Part shown: piece by piece, positions 1 to 6,946 of the stretch
Layout of the letters: every line of letters starts with the position of its first letter
Position numbering within the stretch: the first letter of the stretch is position 1
Assembly: GCF_034006335.1 (NCBI RefSeq)
Contig: NZ_JAWDIQ010000003.1
Direction: 5' to 3' (one strand)
From: Paracerasibacillus soli
GTDB taxonomy: Bacteria; Bacillota; Bacilli; Bacillales; Amphibacillaceae
Length of the DNA stretch: 64,000 bases
Made by a program: the position numbers and the translations under genes
The notes under the pieces: model-generated
What the model was told of the DNA's origin: nothing
Databases searched by the model: none
What the model saw: only the letters and a program-made list of their open reading frames with translations

Positions 1-389
1 ATTATTATAGTAATTTGTTAGATTACTAATAAACAAGTATGATTGATTCAACGGTAAGTATTACATTACAGATTTAATACAGTGTTAGATTATTAGCTTC
101 CGCATCAATCTTTCTCAATTGCAATTACTTAAGTGAGAATCTTTTCTAAAAAATCTCTCAATAGAAAAAATGGTTATAAAAATCTATTCATCTCTCCTTT
201 TTAAGAGTAATGCCAATAGCTATTTATGCTACCAACACTTATTATATATGAAATCAAATAAAAATCAATCTTTACTTACAATAATTTTAATTAACAACAT
301 CTCAATAGTGCAAAGAAAACATGCTGGTGTTGCTTATATTGTGATAAAGTAATAGAAAAAGGTAGATATGGAAAGGGATATTATTCAAA
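1..389. other. AT-rich region upstream of ydcK, no gene seen
   Basis: I see no convincing gene here. The only longer open frame (170-352) has no ribosome binding site and an atypical composition, so I treat it as chance. The stretch presumably holds the ydcK promoter, but I could not pick a convincing -35/-10 pair. Confidence 0.5.
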
Positions 390-605
390 ATGAATCCAAT
401 AAATGAGAAAGAATTGTATGAACTAGTAAATAATATATCATTAAAATATTTTCACAAACCGTTCAATCACGATGTGAAGTTTAACCATCGTCTTCGAACT
501 ACTGGGGGACGATACATTTTATCGAATCATACAATCGAATTAAATCCTAAGTATATGATAGAAATGGATTTAGATGAATTTATAGGAATTATTAAACACG
601 AACTG
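390..605 (+). pseudogene. ydcK: SprT-family metalloprotease YdcK, 5' half, disrupted by a mobile element
   Basis: These 72 codons are the N-terminal half of a SprT-like zinc metalloprotease. The sequence contains the family block RLRTTGGRY, then IELNPKY and GIIKHEL, and ends at the first half of the HExxH zinc motif. At position 606 the similarity stops and foreign DNA begins; the frame closes a few codons later. The missing half, starting CHYHLHIEGKGYKHRD, lies 17.16 kb downstream at 17763-17998. Joined, the two give KHEL-CHYHLH and a protein of 150 residues, the length I recall for B. subtilis YdcK. The tRNA cluster after the 3' half also fits the ydcK locus. Inactivation is near certain unless the element excises. 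Confidence 0.93.
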
Positions 606-614
606 GTACAATCT

Positions 615-638
615 ATGATATGAATTTTTGTGGTTTTA
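615..638 (+). repeat. Left terminal imperfect inverted repeat of the element
   Basis: ATGATATGAATTTTTGTGG followed by TTTTAA, nine bases inside the ydcK junction. It matches, with small gaps, the sequence read inward from the right end (complement of 17736-17757). Such terminal sequences usually bind the recombinase. Confidence 0.65.
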
Positions 639-711
639 ATAATAAGTGCTGTAAAATCAAAGGGATTAGACATAATGTATTTTGGTTTTAACTTTACTTC
701 TGGTTTTAACC
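632..711 (+). repeat. Subterminal GGTTTTAAC repeats, left end
   Basis: Three copies of the motif in the same orientation: GGTTTTAAT at 632-640, GGTTTTAAC at 684-692 and GGTTTTAACC at 702-711. The inverted counterpart GGTTAAAACC is at 17736-17745. They are probably binding sites for a recombinase or accessory protein; the function is inferred from position only. Confidence 0.6.
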
Positions 712-775
712 ATTTTATAATGTGTTTTTTGCTGAAGGTAATTGTGTTGTAACGAAGAGAGGAGGTTGTTCTTAA

Positions 776-1158
776 TTGTCTTGCCATTTTACAGAAGAGG
801 ATTTAGTTAATTATGCCATGCGATTTGCAAAAGAGCATTGGGATGAGAGTTTGATATACGAATTGAACTTGTTAATAGGGATTGGGGTAGAAAACTAGCG
901 AGTTATCATTTTAATTCGAAAACAGGTGATCAGTTTATCAGAATGAGCAAGGTTGTTAATGAAAGATATTCTAATGAGGAGTTTTTAAATAGCCTTTTGC
1001 ATGAAATGGTACATTGGGTATTACATACAACAGGAAAGCCTTTTAGAGACGACACGAAAGAGTTTGTTGAAGAATGTATTAGAGTTGGTGCTTCTTTCAG
1101 TAAAACCAAAACTGCTCAAAGGGCATTTAAGAATTATTCTAAGAGTTTAAATAAGTAA
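776..1158 (+). CDS. Small SprT-like zinc metalloprotease carried by the element (one frameshift as sequenced)
   Basis: The gene starts at TTG 776 behind a good ribosome binding site (AGAGGAGG near 757-764). The first frame reads LSCHFTEEDLVNYAMRF; a one-base deficit near 845-853 moves the rest into another frame, which continues FDIRIELVNRDWGRKLASYH to the stop at 1158. Corrected length is about 127 residues. HEMVHWVLH gives HExxHxxxH, the same spacing as HELCHYHLH in the disrupted host ydcK. The fold assignment rests on this motif, and I cannot identify a closer family. It is the first cargo gene, next to the left terminus, and points into the element. A strong hairpin follows at 1267. It might replace or mimic the host function it interrupts, but that is speculation. 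The frameshift resembles the many others in this window. Confidence 0.72.
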
Positions 1159-1266
1159 TAATATCGTGTTAATATTCCTATTAAAGAAAGGGTTGAAACA
1201 TAGAGCTATAGGTTTAAATTAGAGTTCGATTAAAGGTACATCGCAACCCTGTGTAATACTGTAACT

Positions 1267-1316
1267 AGACGAATCCATTTTGATCATTCTTTTTTCAAAA
1301 TGGATTCGTCTCTTTT
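1267..1316 (+). terminator. Strong hairpin terminator after the element's SprT-like gene
   Basis: A perfect 16-bp stem (AGACGAATCCATTTTG at 1267-1282 paired with 1296-1311) with a 13-base loop, followed by a short T-rich stretch. It separates the rightward SprT-like gene from the leftward metal island. Confidence 0.8.
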
Positions 1317-1605
1317 AAATATAGCAAGAGTTTTTATAATAAAGAATGAATATTTTAAGGATTTCTTATTCAACTAACGCACCCGTTACTTTAAGTACAC
1401 TAATTCACAATCCAAATTATAATTTTAACATAAGTTGCCAATTCCTTAGTTATTTATCAGAGGAATTAGCTTAGTTATTAGGGGGGTGTTTTGCTAATGA
1501 ATTATGCAGTTGACACAAATTTATGTCATCTTGGTAAAATAAGTGCCAAATAAGTAGCCATTTCTCTTTCTTTTTGTAGATAAACATTGTTAAACCAACA
1601 AAAAT
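1317..1605. other. Intergenic region, possible 18-codon ORF
   Basis: No conventional gene is visible. A very short frame at 1497-1553 (MNYAVDTNLCHLGKISAK) lies nine bases behind a GGGGGGTG sequence, so it could be translated, but nothing else supports it. The stretch also contains the repeat listed at 1363-1414. Confidence 0.3.
1363..1414 (+). repeat. Diverged direct repeat flanking the metal island, copy A
   Basis: The segment beginning TTCTTATTCAACTAACGCA shares long blocks with 9102-9155, in the same orientation: TTCAACTAA, then GC-CC-TTA, TTTAAGT and TTCACAA. The two copies bracket the regulator-chaperone-ATPase island. They may be remnants of an insertion sequence or of the event that brought the island in. 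Confidence 0.5.
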
Positions 1606-1639
1606 TAGCAATCCATTTTATATGCTAATTGGATTGCTA
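1606..1639 (-). terminator. Terminator of the regulator gene, leftward
   Basis: TAGCAATCCA at 1606-1615 pairs perfectly with 1630-1639. Read on the minus strand the stem is followed by TTTTT. It lies about 75 bases after the stop codon of the Crp/Fnr gene. Confidence 0.7.
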
Positions 1640-1714
1640 AAAGGTTTGTTATTTTATGTTTTGTACTATTAAACCGAACCCGGTTAGTATGATGGCACGC
1701 TGCTCTGCTTATAT

Positions 1715-2422
1715 TTATTCAGTATGAAGTAACAATTGATCTAAATCCATTATTTTAATTTTCTTTTTCGGTAACTGTTTAATCAATCCAAGTTCTTCTA
1801 GAGTAGTAAATTTACGGCTGATTGTTTCTGGTGTGGTACCAAGATACGAGGCTAAATCCTTTTTGGACATTGGTAAGGCAACCGTTGGACTATTGCCACT
1901 TCCCTTTTCAACATTTTCAGCTAAAAAGGATATAATGCGGGATTCTACATTTTCAATCGCTACTTGTGTGGTTTGTTTTTCAGAATCCTTCAAACGTATC
2001 GTTACTTCTGAGAGTATTTTTAATGAGATCTGCGGATATTCCACCAAATACTTCTGTAAATCCTCTCGTTTAATTAAACAAATGGATGTATTTTGTAGTG
2101 CTTCCGCATAATTTTCATGAACACTTCCAGGTTGGAAAATGGCCACTTCACCTGTAAAATCACCAGGATTTAAAATGCGAACAAGTTGTTCTTTTCCGGA
2201 ATCCGATAAGCGGTAAATCCGAGCCTTACCTGAATTGATAATATATAAGGTGTCATCTTCCTCACCTGCACGGAATAACATTTCCCCTTTTTGTAGATGA
2301 AGTGTCTTGGCAGATTCCGCAATCAAATCCATTTGTGAGTCTTCCAGATGGTTGAAAATGGGAACGATACGAATACATTCTGTATGTCCATGTTGGTGAT
2401 GACAACATTGGTTTTGTTCCAA
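1715..2422 (-). CDS. FNR-type transcription regulator (Crp/Fnr family) of the metal island
   Basis: A cytoplasmic DNA-binding regulator of 235 residues with an N-terminal cyclic-nucleotide-binding fold (about 20-135, with GEVAIFQPGS) and a C-terminal winged helix (about 160-225). Cys6, Cys7 and Cys16 sit in a His-rich tail (QCCHHQHGHTEC), and Cys115 (TSICLIKRE) occupies the position of E. coli FNR Cys122. Three N-terminal cysteines plus this one is the pattern of an oxygen-labile 4Fe-4S FNR, although B. subtilis Fnr itself uses a C-terminal cluster. The recognition helix reads ETISRKF, keeping the ExxSR residues that contact TTGAT half-sites. Boxes of that type precede the four island transcription units at a class II activator position. 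The gene is last in a leftward operon, and a hairpin just upstream (2445-2469) may lower its expression. Whether the signal is oxygen, NO or a metal cannot be read from sequence. Confidence 0.88.
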   Translation of the reverse strand: MEQNQCCHHQHGHTECIRIVPIFNHLEDSQMDLIAESAKTLHLQKGEMLFRAGEEDDTLYIINSGKARIYRLSDSGKEQLVRILNPGDFTGEVAIFQPGSVHENYAEALQNTSICLIKREDLQKYLVEYPQISLKILSEVTIRLKDSEKQTTQVAIENVESRIISFLAENVEKGSGNSPTVALPMSKKDLASYLGTTPETISRKFTTLEELGLIKQLPKKKIKIMDLDQLLLHTE

Positions 2423-2444
2423 AATAACCTCTCCTTTTTATAAA

Positions 2445-2469
2445 AAGCCTAAGAGGGCATCTTAGGCTT
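2445..2469 (-). terminator. Hairpin terminator between HMA protein 1 and the regulator
   Basis: AAGCCTAAGA (2445-2454) pairs perfectly with TCTTAGGCTT (2460-2469) around a 5-base loop. On the minus strand a T5 run follows. I see no separate promoter before the regulator, so this probably acts as a partial terminator within the operon. Confidence 0.75.
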
Positions 2470-2486
2470 CCATTCTATTTACTCGA

Positions 2487-2720
2487 TTAAGCAGGTTTTA
2501 CCTTTGATTTGACAACAGGATATCCTAAGTCTTCAATTGCCTTTTCGATATCGTTAATAGCGACTGCTTCTGAATCAAAGTCTACTTTTACTTTACTTGC
2601 ATTGAATAATACTTTCAAGCTACCTTGATAAACACCGTTTATTCCTTTCACCGCATTTTCAATCTTTTGCATACAAGATGGGCAAGATAAGGTTTCTAAT
2701 TGAATGGTTGCTTTTTGCAT
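2487..2720 (-). CDS. Small heavy-metal-associated (HMA) domain protein 1
   Basis: This 77-residue protein is a single HMA (CopZ-like) fold: a beta strand (AVIQLE-type), the metal loop TLSCPSCMQKIENAV, and a second half ending DLGYPVVKSK. The metal pair is Cys-Pro-Ser-Cys preceded by Leu-Ser, not the MxCxxC of typical copper chaperones. It is one of three near-identical copies in the window (2487, 3134, 6520) and differs at several positions (GINGVYQGS versus GLNGVNQDS). It is co-oriented with the Ric-like gene and the regulator. The likely role is to deliver a metal to, or sense it for, the neighbouring P1B-type ATPases, which have no HMA domain of their own. The metal is not known. Confidence 0.82.
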   Translation of the reverse strand: MQKATIQLETLSCPSCMQKIENAVKGINGVYQGSLKVLFNASKVKVDFDSEAVAINDIEKAIEDLGYPVVKSKVKPA

Positions 2721-2786
2721 AAATCATTTCCCCTTTCTTATTTTAACGACCGTAAACCAAGTTCATTCTTTTGGTTTTGAGTTATT

Positions 2787-3086
2787 TTAAGCCTGATATG
2801 CATTATCTACTTCTGATAACATTTCGAAGGTGCCTGCATATGTTTCACAAACATCTCCAGGAATGGTGTAGTTGTCTGTGATTTTTCGTAATTGAGCAAA
2901 TTCAGCATCTAAGTCAGGTTTGTTTGTACCTGCGTCTTTTACCTTTTTACTGATTTTTTCGAATAGTTCACGTACTTCAAAGGCTTCTGGATGGTTCTTA
3001 CCATGGGCCCGTGTAATCGCAGTAGTGTATAAATCCAGTTTTTCAAAATGGTTTGTTATTACTTCGTTAAATGTTTGTTCAGACAT
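2787..3086 (-). CDS. Ric-like small protein (ScdA/YtfE iron-sulfur repair group)
   Basis: A soluble protein of 99 residues. Its layout (an N-terminal NHFEKLDLYTTAITRAHG block, a central NHPEAFEVRELFEKI block and a C-terminal TDNYTIPGDVCETYAGTF block) resembles small Ric proteins of lactic acid bacteria as I remember them. Those are placed with the di-iron ScdA/YtfE proteins that repair damaged iron-sulfur centres. The identification is from memory of the family and is moderately secure. It lies between two HMA genes in a leftward operon whose promoter carries an FNR-type box. A link between redox stress and metal handling would fit, since the regulator itself may hold an iron-sulfur cluster. 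Confidence 0.55.
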   Translation of the reverse strand: MSEQTFNEVITNHFEKLDLYTTAITRAHGKNHPEAFEVRELFEKISKKVKDAGTNKPDLDAEFAQLRKITDNYTIPGDVCETYAGTFEMLSEVDNAYQA

Positions 3087-3133
3087 TATTATTTCCCTCT
3101 TTCTATAAATAATTTTTGTTATGTGTGTTTGTC

Positions 3134-3367
3134 TTAGGCAGATTTTACTTTTGATTTAACGACGGGATATCCTAAGTCTTCAATTGCCTTTTTGATATCA
3201 TTAATGGTGATCGTTTCTGAATCAAAATCTACTTTTACTTTACTGGCATTGAATAATACTTTTAAGCTATCTTGATTAACCCCGTTTAATCCTTTCACCG
3301 CATTTTCAATCTTTTGCATACAAGATGGACAAGATAATGTTTCTAATTGAATAACTGCTTTTTGCAT
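3134..3367 (-). CDS. Small HMA domain protein 2
   Basis: 77 residues, a single HMA domain with TLSCPSCMQKIENAV. It is first in the leftward transcript HMA2 - Ric - HMA1 - regulator. Both the gene and its upstream region closely match HMA protein 3 at 6520-6753; the two differ mainly in the segment after DFDSET and near the C-terminus. The shared promoter and terminator-flanked layout show that an HMA-ATPase module was duplicated. A metallochaperone role is inferred from the fold and from the adjacent transporter genes. Confidence 0.83.
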   Translation of the reverse strand: MQKAVIQLETLSCPSCMQKIENAVKGLNGVNQDSLKVLFNASKVKVDFDSETITINDIKKAIEDLGYPVVKSKVKSA

Positions 3368-3424
3368 GAATTATTTCTCCTTTCGTCTTATCTTTGATTT
3401 TTTTGTTTTCCCTCTTCTTCTTTA

Positions 3425-3473
3425 CAATTTAAGTATAGCTCAGGTTCAACGAAATGAAATTGACGCAAATCAA
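3425..3473 (-). promoter_or_regulatory. FNR-type promoter of the HMA2-Ric-HMA1-regulator operon
   Basis: The minus-strand -10 is TATACT (3437-3432), which puts the start near 3425. The dyad TTGACGCAAATCAA lies at 3460-3473, with its centre at 3466.5, 41.5 bp upstream of that start. This is the class II position from which FNR and CRP activate. The operon includes the regulator, so it would be autoregulated. Confidence 0.75.
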
Positions 3474-3483
3474 GTTTTAAGAA

Positions 3484-3526
3484 AAAAGTAGGGAGTATTT
3501 TGTTCTTCCTACCTGAATACTTCCCC
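3484..3526 (-). terminator. Terminator after P1B ATPase 1
   Basis: The stem GGGAGTATT (3491-3499) pairs with AATACTTCCC (3516-3525) with one bulge. On the minus strand it is followed by TTTTTTC. The same hairpin ends the second ATPase gene (6878-6912). Confidence 0.65.
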
Positions 3527-3559
3527 TTTATCATTCATCAAGACCGCTTTCTATTAAAA

Positions 3560-5412
3560 TTATCCTCTCAACCGGTATCGAAGCAATCTCATACCATTCA
3601 AGATGACTACTAAGATACTTGCTTCGTGAACCAACATCCCGATTGACATATTCATCCATTCACTAAATAGTAGGCTGGCAAGTAAGACTAATACCACACC
3701 AACTGCTATGGTAATGTTCTGTTTCATGTTTCTTGAAGTTGATTTTGTTAAGCCTAATGCGTGTGGTAAACGACTAAAGTCAGAATTCATTAAAACGACA
3801 TCCGATGTTTCAATTGCAACATCTGTTCCACTTCCCATGGCGATTCCGATATCCGCTAAGGCTAATGAAGGACTATCATTCACTCCGTCACCGACAAAGG
3901 CAATGATTTGGCCTTTTGCTTGCATTTTTTCAATATATGTGGATTTTCCTTCTGGAAGCATATGACCGTGTGCTTCTGTTAATCCAAGTTCTCGAGCAAC
4001 TAAATCTACGGTTCCCTGATTATCACCGGAAAGGACGACAAGATTTTTCACACCAAGTTTTTTCAAGTTTTGTAAGTCTTGTTTCACACCTGGGCGAATT
4101 TGATCTCGAATGCCCATCAGAACGTGTAATACCCCGTCAACTGCTGTAAGGACAAGGGAGTTCCCATTTTGTTCAAAGCGTTCCACATCTTTTTTGACCT
4201 TTTCATTTAATACGACATTTTCTTTTTCCATTAAAGCTACATTACCAACTGCGATACGGTGACCATCTACTGTTGCGACAATCCCGCCACCTTTCACCAC
4301 TTCCGTTTCTTCTACAGTGGAAAAGTTCGTCTCACCAATATCTTGTAGGACTGCTTTTGCTAATGGGTGATCTGATTCACGTTCAACACTTGCCAAAAAC
4401 CTTAGAACTTCTTTTGTATTCTCTCCATAAAATTCCTTTTCTGCTACTTCTGGGTTTCCTATTGTCAATGTTCCTGTTTTATCAAAAACAATCGTGTCTA
4501 CTTTACTGAAATCATTGATGACTTCACTTCCCTTTAAAAGGACGCCATTTCGTGCACCATTTCCAATTCCGGAAACGTTGGATACAGGGACACCGATGAC
4601 TAATGCTCCTGGACATCCTAAAACAAGAACAGTGATAGCGAGTTCCACATTTTGCGAAAACAGCCAAACAATAATACCAAGGACTAAAACGGCTGGTGTA
4701 TAGTATTTGGAAAATCGATCAATGAAACGTTCTGCTTCTGATTTCGAATCCTGCGCCTCTTCTACCAATTCGATAATGCGACCAAATGTCGTATCTTCCC
4801 CAACACGGTCAGCTTGGATTTGAATCGTTCCATTTTCCAAAATGGTTCCAGCGAAAACTTCCGAACCCTTTAATTTACTTACTGGTAGAGCCTCACCTGT
4901 TATACTTGCTTCATTAATATGACCAACACCCTCCAGTACCGTTCCATCTACAGGCACTTTTGCACCAGTTTTCACTAATAATATGTCGCCTTCATCTACA
5001 TCATCCACTTCAACTTCTTCAAATTCCCCATTGTCCATTTGTTTCAAAGCACTTTTGGTGCCAATTCTATTAATTCTTTAATGGCAGATCGTGTTTTGTT
5101 TAAGGTACGTTGTTCTAAATAAGAACCAAATAAGAACAAGAAAGTAACGATGGCTGATTCTTCATAGTTTTGAATTAACACAGCACTAATTACAGCAATA
5201 GTGACTAAAACATCAATACTGACGACCTTCACTTTTAATGCTTGATACGCTTGTATTGCAATCGGTGCGATTCCAAGAATGGACGCAATAATGAGCGACC
5301 AGTTGAAAATGAACATACTTTCTAAACCAAAATGACCAAAGAATCCAAGAACAATTAAAATGGCACTGATTAATGTAATCTGATTTTTTTTGCCTAATAT
5401 AAATCTCTGCAT
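3560..5412 (-). CDS. P1B-type metal ATPase 1, CPG motif (one frameshift as sequenced)
   Basis: An integral membrane metal pump of about 617 residues once corrected. ATG 5412 (MQRFILGKKN) follows GGAGGG. There is no N-terminal HMA domain. The sequence shows early membrane helices, an actuator with TGEALP, then LGCPGALVIGVP in the ion-path helix, DKTGTLT (phosphorylated Asp), HPLAKAV, GDGVNDSP, and two final helices. CPG replaces the CPC, CPH or SPC seen in well-known copper, zinc and cobalt subgroups, so I do not assign a metal. A missing A in an AAAA run near 5045 breaks the frame after ELAPK; the paralogue reads ELAPESALKQ across the same place. Its own FNR-type promoter lies at 5450-5498. 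TGEA rather than TGES distinguishes it from ATPase 2. Confidence 0.9.
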
Positions 5413-5449
5413 GTTGTTTCCCTCCACATTTCACCTTTTCTTTTGTTGT

Positions 5450-5498
5450 TGACTCTAGTATAGGATAATTATTGATAATGGTAATTGACTGTGGTCAA
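5450..5498 (-). promoter_or_regulatory. FNR-type promoter of P1B ATPase 1
   Basis: The -10 TATACT is on the minus strand at 5462-5457, start near 5450. The dyad TTGACTGTGGTCAA is at 5485-5498 and is centred 41.5 bp upstream. Confidence 0.75.
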
Positions 5499-5783
5499 GT
5501 TTTAAAAATCATTTTTTAAAAGAGTGGATCATAACAAAACTAGTGGGGCAGAATTAACCGAAGAGTGACCAGGCACCAAGAAACTAAATAAATATAGACT
5601 TTGTGAACGATTATACTTAAACTAACTGGCAGGATTATTGAATTAGATTATTGAATATATTGTAAAAGAGGAGATATTGTAAAAATACTCAGAACAAGCT
5701 GTAGTTGAATGTGCGGAAATCATAGCTGAATTAATATTTTATTTTTTTGGAGGATAAAAATGAAATTAGAGAAGTATCAAAAA

Positions 5784-5812
5784 GCAGCCCCTCTCATCAT
5801 GAGAGGGGCTGC
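5784..5812 (-). terminator. Terminator after dps
   Basis: A perfect 12-bp GC-rich stem (GCAGCCCCTCTC with GAGAGGGGCTGC) around a 5-base loop. On the minus strand a T5 run follows. It lies about 60 bases after the dps stop codon. Confidence 0.85.
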
Positions 5813-5871
5813 AAAAAATTATTGTTGATGTCTAACACAATGACTGGTACCCCCGGCTACGAAAGGAAGAT

Positions 5872-6435
5872 TTACTCTTCGTCGTCATCCTCGTCAAAAT
5901 CATCGTCGTCTTCTAATGCTTCTTTGCCAAGATAGGCCTGCAGCATCCAGATATTTTCATCCAAATAACTTTTGAAAACAATCAGTGTATCTTCAAATGC
6001 ATCATCGCCTTCTTCTTGTGCCAAATGGATCGCGCGAACGGTTAAGCCGCGGGTGCTTCTGAAATCTTCAATTACATTTTCAACCATTTCTTCCGCTTTC
6101 AAATACTTGTCAGCAGGGTCTTCCGAAAGCATAGAATACTTTTCAAATTCAGTAGTTGTAGAAGCTGGCTTATGACCGGAAGCAATTAGGCGTTCTGCAA
6201 TTTTATCGAACCACTCTTCATTTGTGTTGTACAGTTCATTCAATTTGTCATGGATACTGAAGAAATGCGGTCCTTTCACATACCAATGATACTGATGTAA
6301 CTTTACATGCATTGTATGGATATTGCCTAAAATATGATCTGCGATGGCTGCTGCATTAATTTTTGTATGGTGCACGTGTTCTTTGTGTTTTTGCTCTTCT
6401 TGCAGTCTTTCTTGTGGTGTTTTGTCTTGTACCAT
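5872..6435 (-). CDS. dps: Dps-family ferritin-like DNA protection protein
   Basis: 187 residues. Dps proteins form hollow dodecamers that oxidise and store ferrous iron and shield DNA. The ferroxidase signature is clear: MHVKLHQYHWYVKGPHFF, then HDKLNELY and EEWFDKIAERL, giving the His, Asp and Glu ligands shared between subunits. The protein has a charged N-terminal extension (PQERLQEEQKHKEHVHH) and an unusual C-terminal tail made almost only of Asp and Glu. It lies 84 bases downstream of HMA protein 3 in the same direction and ends in a strong terminator, so it is probably transcribed from the FNR-type promoter at 6811-6859. Iron storage next to metal efflux suggests a response to iron or peroxide stress. 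Confidence 0.93.
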   Translation of the reverse strand: MVQDKTPQERLQEEQKHKEHVHHTKINAAAIADHILGNIHTMHVKLHQYHWYVKGPHFFSIHDKLNELYNTNEEWFDKIAERLIASGHKPASTTTEFEKYSMLSEDPADKYLKAEEMVENVIEDFRSTRGLTVRAIHLAQEEGDDAFEDTLIVFKSYLDENIWMLQAYLGKEALEDDDDFDEDDDEE

Positions 6436-6519
6436 GTTTCTTTTCCTCCCTATTATTTTAACTATTTGTTGCCATTATTACTAAACATACATTGGATCAA
6501 CTTCAATATTAATTGTACC

Positions 6520-6753
6520 TTAGGCTACTTTTACCTTTGATTTGATGACTGGGTAGCCTAGGTCTTTAATTGCCTTTTCAATCTTTTCGATGTCTATCGT
6601 TTCGGAATCAAAATCTACTTTCACTTTACTTGCATTGAATAATACTTTTAAGCTATCTTGATTAACCCCGTTTAATCCTTTCACCGCATTTTCAATCTTT
6701 TGCATACAAGATGGACAAGATAATGTTTCTAATTGAATAACTGCTTTTTGCAT
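6520..6753 (-). CDS. Small HMA domain protein 3
   Basis: 77 residues, a single HMA domain with TLSCPSCMQKIENAV. Nearly identical to HMA protein 2 except around DSETIDIEKIEKAI and the last residues. It heads the transcript HMA3-dps from its own FNR-type promoter. Likely a metallochaperone partner of the ATPases. Confidence 0.83.
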   Translation of the reverse strand: MQKAVIQLETLSCPSCMQKIENAVKGLNGVNQDSLKVLFNASKVKVDFDSETIDIEKIEKAIKDLGYPVIKSKVKVA

Positions 6754-6810
6754 GAATTATTTCTCCTTTCATCTTATCTTTGATTTTTTTGTTTTCCCTC
6801 TTCTTCTTTA

Positions 6811-6859
6811 CAATTTAAGTATAGCTCAGGTTCAACGAAATGAAATTGACGGAAATCAA
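6811..6859 (-). promoter_or_regulatory. FNR-type promoter of HMA3-dps
   Basis: The -10 TATACT is on the minus strand (6823-6818), start near 6811. The dyad TTGACGGAAATCAA is at 6846-6859, centred 41.5 bp upstream. The whole upstream region is a near copy of the one before HMA2. Confidence 0.75.
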
Positions 6860-6877
6860 GTTTCGGAAAAAAAATAA

Positions 6878-6912
6878 GGGAAGTATTTTGTTTTTCAGAA
6901 AGAATACTTCCC
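6878..6912 (-). terminator. Terminator after P1B ATPase 2
   Basis: GGGAAGTATT (6878-6887) pairs perfectly with AATACTTCCC (6903-6912). On the minus strand it is followed by a T-rich run. Confidence 0.75.
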
Positions 6913-6946
6913 GTTTATCGTTCGTAGAGACCACTTTCTAATAAAA

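Noticed and set aside
170..352. 60-codon open frame upstream of ydcK
   Set aside because: No ribosome binding site, atypical composition and no recognisable motif; AT-rich chance frame.
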